Part shown: positions 35,690-45,110 of the stretch, piece by piece | Position numbering within the stretch: the first letter of the stretch is position 1 | Layout: the number at the start of each line of letters is the position of its first letter | NCBI RefSeq assembly: GCF_025506275.1 | Contig: NZ_QYCP01000082.1 | Location: 1 to 64,000, forward strand | Direction: 5' to 3' | Source: Brevibacterium permense | GTDB taxonomy: Bacteria; Actinomycetota; Actinomycetes; Actinomycetales; Brevibacteriaceae | DNA length: 64,000 nt | Position numbers and translations under genes: made by a program | The notes under the pieces: model-generated | Databases searched by the model: none | The model's input: only the letters and a program-made list of their open reading frames with translations | What the model was told of the DNA's origin: nothing

Positions 35690-37348
35690 GTGAAACTCGA
35701 GCTTCGCGGGATGACCAAGGTGTTCGGATCGTTCGTTGCCAACGACCACATCGATCTCACCATCGAACCGGGCGAGATCCACGCCCTGTTGGGTGAGAAC
35801 GGCGCCGGCAAATCCACCATGATGAATGTCCTCTACGGACTCTACGACGCCGATGGGGGAGAGATCCTCATCGACGACAAGCCGGTGAAGTTCTCCGGGC
35901 CGGGCGATGCCGTCGCCGCGGGCATCGGCATGGTCCACCAGCATTTCATGCTCGTGCCCGTGTTCACCGTCGCCGAATCCGTGGCGCTGGGCTACGAACC
36001 GACGAAGAGCCTCGGGCTCCTCGACATCAGCGAGGCGCGCAAGAAGGTCAAGGAGATCTCTTCGCGCTTCAATTTCAACATCGATCCCGATGCCCTCATC
36101 GAGGATCTGCCTGTCGGCGCCCAGCAGCGAGTGGAGATCATCAAGGCCCTGTCCCGGGATGCCGAGATCCTCATCCTCGACGAGCCCACGGCTGTGCTCA
36201 CTCCGCAGGAGACCGACGAGCTGATCTCGATCATGCGCCAGCTCAAGGAGCAGGGCACGTCGATCGTCTTCATCACCCACAAACTCCGTGAGGTCCGTGC
36301 GATCGCTGATTCGATTACCGTCATCCGCCGCGGAAAGATCGTCGGAGAGGCCTCGCCGGAGTCGACCGAGACCGAGCTGGCCAGCCAGATGGTCGGCCGT
36401 GCCGTGTCTCTGACGACCGAGAAGGATGCCGCCGATCCCGGCGATGCCACTTTCCAGGTGCGCGGACTCACCGTCGTCGACAAGGCCGAGAACGTCGTCG
36501 TCGACGATGTGTCTTTCGACGTCCGTCGCGGCGAGATCCTCGCCGTCGCCGGAGTCCAGGGCAACGGGCAGACCGAACTGGCCGAGACGATCATCGGTCT
36601 CATCGAACCGCGGTTGGGCACGATCACCCTCGATGGGAAGAAGCTCGTCGGGGATTCGGTCAAGGACCGCCTCGGTGCCGGTATCGGCTTCGTTCCCGAA
36701 GACCGGTCGACCGACGGCATCATCGCGGAGTTCGCGATCCGCGAGAACATGATCCTCGACGTCTACGACCGTGAGCCCTATGCCAAGGGCCTGAATATGC
36801 GGTCGAAGGTCATCAGCGAAGAGGCGAAGAAGAAGGTCGAGGAGTTCGACATCCGCCTCGGCAGCGTCTCCGACCCGATCTCGACCCTCTCCGGCGGAAA
36901 CCAGCAGAAAGTGGTGCTCTCCCGCGAGCTCGGACGCGATCTGCGACTGTTCATCGCCAGCCAGCCCACCCGCGGACTCGATGTCGGATCGATCGAATTC
37001 GTGCACAAGCGCGTCATCGCCGAACGCGATTCCGGCACCCCCTGCATCATCGTCTCGACCGAACTCGACGAGGTCTACGGCCTCGCCGACCGCATCGCCG
37101 TGATGTACGCCGGGCGCATCGTCGGCATCGTGGGGCCCGAGACTTCCCGCGAGGCACTGGGCCTGATGATGGCCGGCGTTCCCGCCGGCGAAGCTCTCGA
37201 GGCGACGGCCGGCACCACGAGCACCGATGGTGCCGCGAACCAAGCAGAAGGTACGGAATCGGCCGCGGCCTCGGCGAAACCCGCCTCCAGTGCGACCGAG
37301 CCCGCGGACGATGACTCAGCCACCACCTCGGCGGAGGAGACCAAATGA
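35690..37348 (+). CDS. Two-domain ABC ATPase of a nucleoside importer
   Basis: Powers nucleoside uptake with the two permeases downstream. The 552-residue protein holds two ABC cassettes: GENGAGKSTMM with LPVGAQQRVEIIKAL, and a second, degenerate cassette with GVQGNGQTELAET and LSGGNQQKVVLSREL. This arrangement is typical of the sugar/nucleoside (RbsA/NupA) class. It ends in a disordered Ala/Thr/Ser tail of about 45 residues. The GTG at 35690 has GAGGAGAACC upstream. The stop overlaps the next start as ATGA. Confidence 0.93.
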   Translation: MKLELRGMTKVFGSFVANDHIDLTIEPGEIHALLGENGAGKSTMMNVLYGLYDADGGEILIDDKPVKFSGPGDAVAAGIGMVHQHFMLVPVFTVAESVALGYEPTKSLGLLDISEARKKVKEISSRFNFNIDPDALIEDLPVGAQQRVEIIKALSRDAEILILDEPTAVLTPQETDELISIMRQLKEQGTSIVFITHKLREVRAIADSITVIRRGKIVGEASPESTETELASQMVGRAVSLTTEKDAADPGDATFQVRGLTVVDKAENVVVDDVSFDVRRGEILAVAGVQGNGQTELAETIIGLIEPRLGTITLDGKKLVGDSVKDRLGAGIGFVPEDRSTDGIIAEFAIRENMILDVYDREPYAKGLNMRSKVISEEAKKKVEEFDIRLGSVSDPISTLSGGNQQKVVLSRELGRDLRLFIASQPTRGLDVGSIEFVHKRVIAERDSGTPCIIVSTELDEVYGLADRIAVMYAGRIVGIVGPETSREALGLMMAGVPAGEALEATAGTTSTDGAANQAEGTESAAASAKPASSATEPADDDSATTSAEETK

Positions 37349-38577
37349 CGACTGATATCTCACCGGCGGCTCCTTCCGCGGCACCGCCGCCGGAGTCCGA
37401 GACCGAGGACGGCAAGGAACAGACTCTGCTCCAGCAGATCATGTCGGGATCCTGGCTGGTCTCGCTGCTGGCGATCGTACTCGCCCTTCTGTTCGGCGGT
37501 GTCCTCATCGCCGTGTCGAACGCGGAGGTCGTCGCGGCAGCCGAGAACTTCTTCGCCGCTCCCGGCGAGTTCTTCGCCACGCTCTTCCAGACCGTCGGCA
37601 ACGCCTATTCGGCGCTGTTCCGCGGAGCGATCTTCGACTGGGACGCACGCACCACCGAACGCGCCATCCGCCCGCTGACAGAATCGATGGTCTCGGGCAC
37701 CCCGCTCATCCTCACCGGTCTCGGCATCGCTCTGGCCTTCCGCTGCGGTCTGTTCAACATCGGCGGTCAGGGCCAGGTCATCCTCGGCGCGACCATCGCC
37801 GGTTTCCTCGGCTACGCGCTGCCGCTGCCTCCCGTTCTCCACATGCTCGTGGCCGCGATCGGCGGAATCATCGGCGGTGCGATCTGGGCCGGAATCGCCG
37901 GTGTCCTCAAGGCACGCACCGGAGCCAACGAGGTGATCGTGACGATCATGCTCAACTCGATCGCCGGCTACGCACTGGGCTACCTGCTCAAGCAGAACTG
38001 GTTCACCCACACGACCTCGGCGAACCCGCAGTCCCGCGTCATCGACGACTCCGCGCAGATGTTCCTGCTGCTGCCGCCGCCGTTCCGTCTCCACTTCGGG
38101 TTCGTCATCGCCATCCTCGCCACGATCTTCGTGTGGTGGCTGCTCGAGCGCTCGACGATCGGCTTCGAGTTCAAGGCAGTCGGCGCGAACCCGCACGCGG
38201 CCCGGACCGCAGGCATCTCCGTGTCGAAGGTGACGATCCTCGTCATGATCGTCGCTGGTGCCCTGGCCGGACTCGGCGGTGCCGCTCAGGTGCTCGGCAC
38301 CGAATACAAACTCACCGGCGGAATCAGCGGATCGATCGGCTTCGACGCCATCACCGTCGCCCTGCTGGGACGGTCGAAGCCGCTGGGGACGTTCCTTGCG
38401 GGCCTGCTCTTCGGTGCGTTCAAGGCCGGCGGCTACCTCATGCAGTCCCAGACCGGTACGCCGATCGACATCGTCCTCGTCGTCCAGTCCGTCATCGTGC
38501 TGCTCATCGCGGCCCCGCCCCTGGTGAGGTCGATCTTCCGGTTGCCCACACCGGTGCTCAAGCGGAAGGAGGACTGA
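37345..38577 (+). CDS. ABC permease (BPD_transp_2), nucleoside importer
   Basis: Membrane subunit of 410 residues with about 9-10 transmembrane segments. It carries the family stretch FNIGGQGQVILGA and GANEVIVTIMLNSIAGY, plus KPLGTFLAGLLFGAFKAGG near the C-terminus. A hydrophilic, charged N-terminal tail of about 30 residues precedes the first membrane helix. Coupled to the ATPase by ATGA and one base from the next permease gene. Confidence 0.92.
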   Translation: MTTDISPAAPSAAPPPESETEDGKEQTLLQQIMSGSWLVSLLAIVLALLFGGVLIAVSNAEVVAAAENFFAAPGEFFATLFQTVGNAYSALFRGAIFDWDARTTERAIRPLTESMVSGTPLILTGLGIALAFRCGLFNIGGQGQVILGATIAGFLGYALPLPPVLHMLVAAIGGIIGGAIWAGIAGVLKARTGANEVIVTIMLNSIAGYALGYLLKQNWFTHTTSANPQSRVIDDSAQMFLLLPPPFRLHFGFVIAILATIFVWWLLERSTIGFEFKAVGANPHAARTAGISVSKVTILVMIVAGALAGLGGAAQVLGTEYKLTGGISGSIGFDAITVALLGRSKPLGTFLAGLLFGAFKAGGYLMQSQTGTPIDIVLVVQSVIVLLIAAPPLVRSIFRLPTPVLKRKED

Positions 38578-38578
38578 G

Positions 38579-39862
38579 ATGACTGCTCAGACCATGGATA
38601 AGACACCTTCGACCCAGGTCAAGGCGCTTGCGCCGATCGCCTGGAAGTTCCCGATCGTCTATACGATCCTCGCCCTCGTCTCGCTCATCTTCTTCGGCCT
38701 CATCGGCCGTGACGGGGAGACGACCTTCCGGGTGGCCACCGGCGGAGACTTCTTCGCCATCCCCGACTTCGCCGTGTCCTCGACCGTGGCGGGGCTGACG
38801 CTGGGCATACTGCTCATCATCATGGCCGCCGTGTCCATCTATGTGGCGATCAAGCGCATCGACCTCGGTTCGTGGTTCCCGATGCTCTTCGGCGTCATCT
38901 TCGTTCTCTCCTTCCTCGCCTGGGCCGGCGGCGGATCCGGAGGCGTCATCCCGCTGACGACGCTGCTCGCCGGTGCCCTGGCACTGTCCGTGCCGCTGAT
39001 CTTCGGCGCCATGTGCGGTCTCGTGGGAGAACGTTCGGGCATCATCAACATCGCCATCGAAGGCCAGCTGCTGGCCGGTGCGTTCCTCGCCGCGGTCGTC
39101 GCCTCGGTGGTGAAGAACCCGTACGCGGGACTGCTCGCCGCTCCCATCGCCGGTGCCCTGGTCGCAGTGGTGCTCACGTTCTTCGCGGTGAAATACTGGG
39201 TCAACCAGATCATCATCGGCGTGGTCCTCAACGTCCTCGTCGTCGGCATCACGAGCTTCCTCTACTCGACGGTGCTCACCCAGGACCCGGAACTGTGGAA
39301 CTCCCGCCAGAAGCTGCCGAACCTGCCGATCCCGCTGCTCTCGGACATTCCGGTGCTCGGACGGGTGCTGTTCGACCAGAACATCCTCGTCTACATCATG
39401 TACGTCGTCGTCATCGCGCTGCAGATCTTCGTGTTCCGCTCGAAGTGGGGTCTGCGGATGCGCGCCGTCGGTGAGCACCCGAAGGCGGCGGACACCGTCG
39501 GCATCAAGGTCAACTTCACCCGCGTGCGCAATACGCTGCTCGCCGGTGCGATCGCCGGCCTCGGCGGTGCCTTCTTCACCGTCGGCTCCGGATTGGCGTT
39601 CGGCAAGGAGATGTCGGCCGGACAGGGCTATATCGCCCTGGCCGCGATGATCCTGGGCAAGTGGAACCCGAAGGGTGCGCTGTTCGCGGCCCTGCTGTTC
39701 GGATTCTCCAAGAGCCTCGGCAACACTCTGCAGTCCATCGGCACCCCGGTGGCCAACGAGCTGCTGCTCATGCTGCCCTACATCGTCACCGTCTTCGCTG
39801 TCGCCGGATTCGTCGGTCGGGTCCGCCCGCCGGCCGCGGAAGGTGTGCCCTACGTGAAGTGA
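38579..39862 (+). CDS. ABC permease (BPD_transp_2), nucleoside importer, second subunit
   Basis: Second membrane subunit, 427 residues. ERSGIINIAIEGQLLAGAF and KYWVNQIIIGVVLNVLVVGI are the family motifs matching those of the first permease. It ends VRPPAAEGVPYVK. The ATG at 38579 follows AAGGAGGACTGAG. With the lipoprotein, ATPase and first permease it completes a NupN/A/B/C- or BmpA-type transporter; the exact substrate range is inferred from the catabolic genes downstream. Confidence 0.92.
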   Translation: MTAQTMDKTPSTQVKALAPIAWKFPIVYTILALVSLIFFGLIGRDGETTFRVATGGDFFAIPDFAVSSTVAGLTLGILLIIMAAVSIYVAIKRIDLGSWFPMLFGVIFVLSFLAWAGGGSGGVIPLTTLLAGALALSVPLIFGAMCGLVGERSGIINIAIEGQLLAGAFLAAVVASVVKNPYAGLLAAPIAGALVAVVLTFFAVKYWVNQIIIGVVLNVLVVGITSFLYSTVLTQDPELWNSRQKLPNLPIPLLSDIPVLGRVLFDQNILVYIMYVVVIALQIFVFRSKWGLRMRAVGEHPKAADTVGIKVNFTRVRNTLLAGAIAGLGGAFFTVGSGLAFGKEMSAGQGYIALAAMILGKWNPKGALFAALLFGFSKSLGNTLQSIGTPVANELLLMLPYIVTVFAVAGFVGRVRPPAAEGVPYVK

Positions 39863-39936
39863 GCCCCGCCTCGGCGATGGATCGGCATTTCCCCTCGATC
39901 ACCCCACAGTCACCACCCGAAGGAAGAGATATCCCC

Positions 39937-40443
39937 ATGACTGCCCCTGAACCCCGCGCTTCCGCACCCGAGTCGACCGACCCGGTCTGGAGCGAGGAAC
40001 CCACCCCGGTAAGCCCCGAAGACCTCAGCGAAGGCACCTGGGAGCTGCTGCGAGCCGAGGCGAAACGGGCGATGGCGAAGGCCTATGTGCCGTACTCGAA
40101 CTACCCTGTCGGAGCCGCCGGTCTCGTCGACGACGGTCGCATCGTCGGCGGCTGCAATATCGAGAATGCCTCGTTCGGGGTGACGCTGTGCGCGGAATGC
40201 TCGCTGGTCTCCGAGCTGTTCATGACCGGCGGGGGCCGCCTCGTCGCCTTCGACTGCGTGGACGGAGAGGGCAACACCCTCGTTCCCTGCGGACGATGCC
40301 GACAGCTGCTGTTTGAACACGGCGGCAACGACCTCGTCATCAACATGCCCAGCGGACGTGCCCCGATGTCCATGGTCCTGCCCGAAGCCTTCGGACCCGA
40401 CCACCTGGCCGGGGCGCACGACGGGCATGAGGCCAAGCACTGA
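39937..40443 (+). CDS. cdd: Cytidine deaminase
   Basis: Converts cytidine and deoxycytidine to uridine and deoxyuridine. The small tetrameric type: CNIENASFG, CAECSL with Cys85 and Glu87, and PCGRCRQLL with Cys118 and Cys121. At 168 residues it is longer than usual because of an N-terminal extension of about 33 residues rich in Pro, Ser and Glu. ATG at 39937 has AAGGAAGAGATATC upstream. It follows the transporter genes on the same strand by 74 bp. Confidence 0.95.
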   Translation: MTAPEPRASAPESTDPVWSEEPTPVSPEDLSEGTWELLRAEAKRAMAKAYVPYSNYPVGAAGLVDDGRIVGGCNIENASFGVTLCAECSLVSELFMTGGGRLVAFDCVDGEGNTLVPCGRCRQLLFEHGGNDLVINMPSGRAPMSMVLPEAFGPDHLAGAHDGHEAKH

Positions 40444-40572
40444 CGATTCCTACCCCGCCGAGGCGGCTGTGGCCCGGAACGTCACCGCAGGGATTGCTGA
40501 CAACGAAGACTTCGACGACGACGCACGCATCGTTGACAACACAGAATTCGACGACAACGAAGGATTGAGACC
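40444..40572 (+). repeat. Intergenic imperfect direct repeat between cdd and deoA
   Basis: A 28-bp block at 40494-40521 (TTGCTGACAACGAAGAC, then TTCGACGACGA) recurs at 40530-40557 (TCGTTGACAACACAGAA, then TTCGACGACAA), period 36 bp. The gap also has GCCGAGGCGGCT at 40457-40468. AAGGA at 40560-40564 may serve deoA. Confidence 0.45.
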
Positions 40573-41862
40573 GTGAGCGTAGAAGCATTCGACACCGTCG
40601 ACGTCATCGCTGCGAAGCGAGATGGCCGAGCCCTGAGCAAGGAGCAGATCGACTGGGTCATCGACGCCTACACTCGGGGTGCTGTCGCCGAAGAGCAGAT
40701 GGCGGCCCTGGCCATGGCGATCTTCATCAACGACATGGCACCGGTTGAGATCGCGCACTGGACGCAGGCGATGATCGACTCCGGTGAGCGCATGGACTTC
40801 TCGTCCCTGTCCCGGCCCACCTCGGACAAGCATTCGACCGGAGGAGTCGGGGACAAGATCACCCTGCCCCTGGCTCCGCTCGTCGCCGTATTCGACGTGG
40901 CCGTCCCACAGCTCTCCGGCCGCGGCCTCGGCCACACCGGAGGCACTTTGGACAAGCTCGAATCGATTCCCGGCTGGCGGGCCGGACTGAGCAACGAGGC
41001 GATCGTCGACCAGCTCGAGGACGTCGGCGCTGTCATCTGCGCCGCCGGATCCGGTCTGGCGCCGGCGGATAAGAAGCTCTACGCCCTGCGCGACATCACG
41101 TCGACGGTCGACTGCATTCCGCTCATCGCCTCCTCGATCATGTCGAAGAAGATCGCCGAGGGCACCTCCGGTCTCGTCCTCGACGTCAAGGTCGGCTCCG
41201 GTGCGTTCATGAAGGACCTGGCGAAGGCTCGCACACTCGCGCAGACGATGGTCGAACTCGGCAAGGCCGCAGGCGTCAACACATCGGCGCTGCTGACCGA
41301 CATGTCCACGCCCTTGGGCCTGACCGTCGGCAATGCCCTCGAGGTCCGCGAATCCGTCGAGGTCCTCGCCGGCGGCGGACCCGCCGACGTCGTCGATCTC
41401 ACCGTGGCTCTGGCGGAGGAGATGCTGCGCCTGGCAGGCAAGACCGATGTCGACGTCCGAGCCGCGCTGGCCGACGGTCGGGCCATGGACAAGTGGAAGC
41501 AGATGATCCGCGCCCAGCGCGGCGACCCGGACGCCGCTCTGCCGGTCGCCGAGCACACCGAGGTCGTCACTGCGACCGACTCTGGGGTGCTTACGAAGCT
41601 CGATGCGCTGTGTGTCGGGGTGGCGTCGTGGCGTCTCGGCGCCGGACGGGCACGGAAGGAAGATCCGGTTCAGGACGTGGCCGGAATCGAACTGCACGCC
41701 AAACCAGGGGACACGGTCACGGCCGGTCAGCCGCTCATGACACTGCACACGGCGACCCCGGAACGGTTCGAGCGCGCCATCGAGGCATTGGAGTCCGCGG
41801 TCGAGATCGGCGGGGATGCCGCCTCGGTGCCGGAATCGATTGTCTTCGACACGATCACCTGA
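40573..41862 (+). CDS. deoA: Thymidine phosphorylase
   Basis: Splits thymidine (and deoxyuridine) with phosphate into the base and deoxyribose-1-phosphate. [13 protein letters not shown] and the [10 protein letters not shown] region match the thymidine/pyrimidine phosphorylase family; the C-terminal domain contains [16 protein letters not shown]. Length is 429 residues from the GTG at 40573. Cdd upstream supplies deoxyuridine and deoC downstream uses the phosphorylated deoxyribose. Confidence 0.95.
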   Translation: MSVEAFDTVDVIAAKRDGRALSKEQIDWVIDAYTRGAVAEEQMAALAMAIFINDMAPVEIAHWTQAMIDSGERMDFSSLSRPTSDKHSTGGVGDKITLPLAPLVAVFDVAVPQLSGRGLGHTGGTLDKLESIPGWRAGLSNEAIVDQLEDVGAVICAAGSGLAPADKKLYALRDITSTVDCIPLIASSIMSKKIAEGTSGLVLDVKVGSGAFMKDLAKARTLAQTMVELGKAAGVNTSALLTDMSTPLGLTVGNALEVRESVEVLAGGGPADVVDLTVALAEEMLRLAGKTDVDVRAALADGRAMDKWKQMIRAQRGDPDAALPVAEHTEVVTATDSGVLTKLDALCVGVASWRLGAGRARKEDPVQDVAGIELHAKPGDTVTAGQPLMTLHTATPERFERAIEALESAVEIGGDAASVPESIVFDTIT

Positions 41863-41996
41863 GCCGAATCGCATACTCTCAGCACTGCCGCGCGGCCGCT
41901 GGCCTCGCTACGCTGGACATGATGACTCTGCGCGGCACCTGCACGCGCAACCATGCACGACCACGCAACTTCCCACGACCACTTCTGGAGGACCGA

Positions 41997-42644
41997 ATGA
42001 CCAGCCGCACCGATGTCGCGAACATCATCGACCACACCCTGCTCAAGCCCGAAGCGACCCCCGCCGACGTCGATGCTCTCGTGGCGGAGGCGAAGGAGCT
42101 GGGCGTGCTCGCGATCTGCGTGTCACCGTCCATGCTGCCGGTCACCGATCCGGGTGAGCTCGTCGTGGCGACCGTCGTCGGGTTCCCCTCCGGCCAGGTG
42201 AAGCCGGAGATCAAAGCCGCCGAAGCTGCTCAGGCCGTCGCCGACGGTGCTGCCGAAGTCGACATGGTCATCAACATCGGACAGGCCGTCGCGGGGGACT
42301 TCGACGGTCTCGAGGCCGATATCCGCGGCGTCGTCGAGGCCAGCGGGGACGCCCTCGTCAAGGTCATCATCGAGTCGGCGGCGCTGGGCGATGAGCAGAT
42401 CGTCGAGGCCTGCCGCCGCTCCGAGGCCGCCGGTGCCGGATTCGTCAAGACGTCGACCGGTTTCCACCCGGCCGGGGGAGCCAGCGCTCACGCTGTAGCG
42501 CTCATGCGCGAGACCGTGGGCGACCGCCTCGGCGTCAAGGCCTCCGGCGGAATCCGCACCGCCGAGGCCGCCGAGGAGATGATCGCCGCCGGTGCGTCCC
42601 GCTTGGGCCTCTCCGGCAGCGCCGCAATCCTCAACTCCCTCTAA
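41997..42644 (+). CDS. deoC: Deoxyribose-phosphate aldolase
   Basis: Cleaves deoxyribose-5-phosphate to acetaldehyde and glyceraldehyde-3-phosphate. The Schiff-base lysine is Lys151 in [17 protein letters not shown] and KASGGIRT are the other conserved blocks. The 215-residue length is typical. The ATG at 41997 follows CTGGAGGACC. The stop codon runs straight into the first 56-bp palindrome. Confidence 0.96.
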   Translation: MTSRTDVANIIDHTLLKPEATPADVDALVAEAKELGVLAICVSPSMLPVTDPGELVVATVVGFPSGQVKPEIKAAEAAQAVADGAAEVDMVINIGQAVAGDFDGLEADIRGVVEASGDALVKVIIESAALGDEQIVEACRRSEAAGAGFVKTSTGFHPAGGASAHAVALMRETVGDRLGVKASGGIRTAEAAEEMIAAGASRLGLSGSAAILNSL

Positions 42645-42647
42645 TTG

Positions 42648-42703
42648 CTACCTGACGGCGGCCCAGCAACCTCGCGCGAGGTTGCTGGGCCGCCGTCAGG
42701 TAG
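42648..42703. repeat. Perfect 56-bp palindrome, copy 1
   Basis: Two 28-bp arms meet without a loop at CTCGCGCGAG. It begins CTACCTGACGGCGGCCCAGC and ends with the exact reverse complement. It lies 4 bp after the deoC stop and 11 bp before the end of the opposing small gene, so it can end transcription of both. A second, nearly identical copy is at 43167-43222. Confidence 0.9.
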
Positions 42704-42714
42704 TTCTGGGAGGG

Positions 42715-43131
42715 TCAGAGGGCGATGGCTTCCCGGATCTTAGTGACGGCCTTCTGCGCCGTTCGCTGTTTGATGAGGCCCTCTTTCGCATGGGCCGCGA
42801 TCCCCAGAGTCGACTCTCTCCGGTCGAGCACGACGATGACGTAGGCCGGATTCATCGACGCGAAGCCTGATCCGATGACACCGCGGAAGGTGACGACAGG
42901 GTCGTCTGTCGCAGGAGTGTGTGCGGACACCAGCTGAGTCACCTCGTTGAGAACGCGTTCGGTCACATCCGGTGGAACCTCGATGACGGCATGATGGGTC
43001 TCAGTCTTCAGCCGCTTCGCCGACCACTCGGCACCGAGCCGACCGGCACCGAAGACGCTGCTGCTTTCGCCCAGTGATCCCAGCAGGCTGGTCAGAACCG
43101 CGTCGACCTCTGGATCGTGAGGAACGTCCAT
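42715..43131 (-). CDS. Small conserved-looking protein of unknown function
   Basis: I do not recognise this 138-residue product. It has no signal peptide or membrane helix. Visible features are a mostly alpha/beta pattern with KRLKTETHHAVIEVPPD, VVTFRGVIGSGFASMNPAYV and a basic C-terminal helix (KQRTAQKAVTKIREAIAL). The ATG at 43131 has a perfect GGAGGT ribosome site; the frame continues upstream only through the palindrome. It is bracketed by the two 56-bp palindromes and lies on the opposite strand to deoC, between deoC and pmmB. Its base composition is like its neighbours. Confidence 0.7.
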   Translation of the reverse strand: MDVPHDPEVDAVLTSLLGSLGESSSVFGAGRLGAEWSAKRLKTETHHAVIEVPPDVTERVLNEVTQLVSAHTPATDDPVVTFRGVIGSGFASMNPAYVIVVLDRRESTLGIAAHAKEGLIKQRTAQKAVTKIREAIAL

Positions 43132-43166
43132 CGTTACCTCCTTCTGATTCCCAAGGGACCTTAATA

Positions 43167-43222
43167 CTACGTGACGGCGGCCCAGCAACCTCGCGCGAGG
43201 TTGCTGGGCCGCCGTCAGGTAG
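43167..43222. repeat. 56-bp palindrome, copy 2
   Basis: Identical to copy 1 except for one base (CTACG instead of CTACC at the left end), giving one mismatched pair. It starts 3 bp after the pmmB stop. Beyond the palindrome, the outer flank (CAATTAGAG) is the inverse of the outer flank of copy 1 (CTCTAATTG), so the shared sequence reaches into the last codons of both deoC and pmmB. Confidence 0.9.
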
Positions 43223-43225
43223 CAA

Positions 43226-45049
43226 TTAGAGGGGGAAGAAGGTTTTGAGCTCGGTGCTGATCGAGTTCAACCGTTCCGTCAGGGCTGGCTTGAGGGACGC
43301 ACTCGCCGAGGCGGTCGGCAGGCGCACTCCGGCGCTGGCCGCCGCACGTGCATCGGCCTCGGCTGCAGCCTGGATCTCCGAGGGTTCGGCGACGACCTCG
43401 AGATAGCATTTCAGTTTCGGCTCGGTACCCGAAGGACGCACGATGACCCGCGAGTTCGACTCCGAGAGGAGCAGGATTCCATCGGTCGGCGGCAGCCCCT
43501 CATACCCGGCAGACAGGTCGTGGACCTCGGCGACCGGGGAGCCGGCCAGCGTAGCCGGGGGGTTCTCGCGCAGCTTCGCCATGGCCGTGGCGATGAGTGA
43601 GACATCGTCGAGGCGGAAAGACAGAGGAGCGGTGGCGAAGTAGCCGTCACGGCCGCGGATCCGATCGAGCTCGGCTTCGATGCTCGACCCCTCAGCCTTG
43701 AGCCGTGAGGCCAGCGCTGCGAACGTCACAGCGGCAGAGATGCCGTCCTTATCACGAACTGCAGTCGGGTCGACGCAGTAGCCGAGTGCCTCTTCGTATC
43801 CGAAGACGAGTCCGGCCACGCGGGAGATCCACTTGAACCCGGTGAGCGTGTTCACCGCTCCGAACCCGTGGCTGGCTGCCGCTGCCGCCAGACTCCGGGA
43901 AGACACGATTGAGTTCGCGAAGACAGGAGCATCTGCACCCTCCGTGTGATGAGTTCCCTTGGCCAATCGGGTCGCGGCATCCTCACCCAACAGCAGACCC
44001 ACCTCGTCGCCGGTGAGCTGACGGTAGCCGATGGCCGCCGACTCATCCGGGATGGCCGCGGAGAATCGGTCGGCATCCGGATCGTTGGCGATGATGAGTT
44101 CGGCACCGACCTCACGGGCCAGGGCAAAGGACTCATCGAGCGCGCCGGCTTCCTCCGGGTTCGGGAAGGACACCGTCGGGAAGTTCGGATCCGGTGCCTG
44201 CTGGGAGGCCACCGGGTGGAGGCTTGTGAACCCGGTGCGGGACAGGGCCGCCTCGGCGACTCCGGCACCGACACCATGCAGCGAGGTCAGCACGATCGAG
44301 AGATCCGACTCCGCCCGGACACCCAGATCGTCGATGCGCGACAGATAGTCCTCGACGATCGACTCGTCGAGGTGCTCCCACCCGGACTCCGCACGCGGCA
44401 CAGTCGCCACGGACTCGACTGCTGAGATCCTTCCGGCGATGAGCGCATCGGCCGGGCTGACGATCTGCGCTCCGGCACCCGCCTCGGCGTCGGCCTCGGA
44501 TCCGATCGCCTGCAGCGGACGCTGTCCCAGGTAGACCTTGTAGCCGTTGTCGGCTGGTGGATTGTGGCTGGCGGTGACCATGACCCCGGCATCGGCCCCG
44601 CGCAGCGACAGCGCGAAGGCCAGCAGCGGGGTCGGCAGCTGCTCGGGCAGCTGAATCGCGACACCGCCGGCAGCGGTGATGACGGCGGCAGTGTCGGCGG
44701 CGAACTCCGCGGACTTGTACCGGGCGTCGCACCCGATGACGACTTGGAAGCCCTCACCGACAGTGTCTGCGAGGAAGGCGGCCAGTCCCGCGGCGGCACG
44801 GATGACGACGGCCCGGTTCATCCGGTTCGGGCCGGCGGCGATCTCACCGCGCAGACCGGCCGTGCCGAAGACGAGGGGACCGGAGAACCGGTCCTCGAGA
44901 TCGGCGACCGCCGCCTCGTCGCCGCCCTCGGCCTCGGCGAGGATGTGCTCCAAGGAGATGGCCGTCTGCGGATCGGGGTCGTCGGCGATCCAGGCGCGGA
45001 CCACCTCGGCGTCGAATCCATTCGTAAAGCGGTCGGCTACGCGGGTCAT
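43226..45049 (-). CDS. pmmB: Phosphohexomutase/phosphopentomutase (PmmB/PgcA type)
   Basis: Alpha-D-phosphohexomutase of 607 residues. The phosphoserine loop is TASHNPPADNGYKVY with Ser161; the Mg2+ loop is DPDADRF; the sugar loop GYEEALGY and the phosphate loop RPSGTEPKLKCY are present. It may act on glucose, mannose or (deoxy)ribose phosphates. Because it forms an operon with punA next to deoC, and no deoB is seen, I infer a phosphopentomutase role that feeds deoC. The ATG at 45049 has AAAGGACCTCCT upstream; longer frames are noise. Confidence 0.9.
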   Translation of the reverse strand: MTRVADRFTNGFDAEVVRAWIADDPDPQTAISLEHILAEAEGGDEAAVADLEDRFSGPLVFGTAGLRGEIAAGPNRMNRAVVIRAAAGLAAFLADTVGEGFQVVIGCDARYKSAEFAADTAAVITAAGGVAIQLPEQLPTPLLAFALSLRGADAGVMVTASHNPPADNGYKVYLGQRPLQAIGSEADAEAGAGAQIVSPADALIAGRISAVESVATVPRAESGWEHLDESIVEDYLSRIDDLGVRAESDLSIVLTSLHGVGAGVAEAALSRTGFTSLHPVASQQAPDPNFPTVSFPNPEEAGALDESFALAREVGAELIIANDPDADRFSAAIPDESAAIGYRQLTGDEVGLLLGEDAATRLAKGTHHTEGADAPVFANSIVSSRSLAAAAASHGFGAVNTLTGFKWISRVAGLVFGYEEALGYCVDPTAVRDKDGISAAVTFAALASRLKAEGSSIEAELDRIRGRDGYFATAPLSFRLDDVSLIATAMAKLRENPPATLAGSPVAEVHDLSAGYEGLPPTDGILLLSESNSRVIVRPSGTEPKLKCYLEVVAEPSEIQAAAEADARAAASAGVRLPTASASASLKPALTERLNSISTELKTFFPL

Positions 45050-45110
45050 AGGAGGTCCTTTGCGAATTCGCGGTGGCGGGGAGGGGGAGTGCGGAGTGGG
45101 GCTGGCCGTC

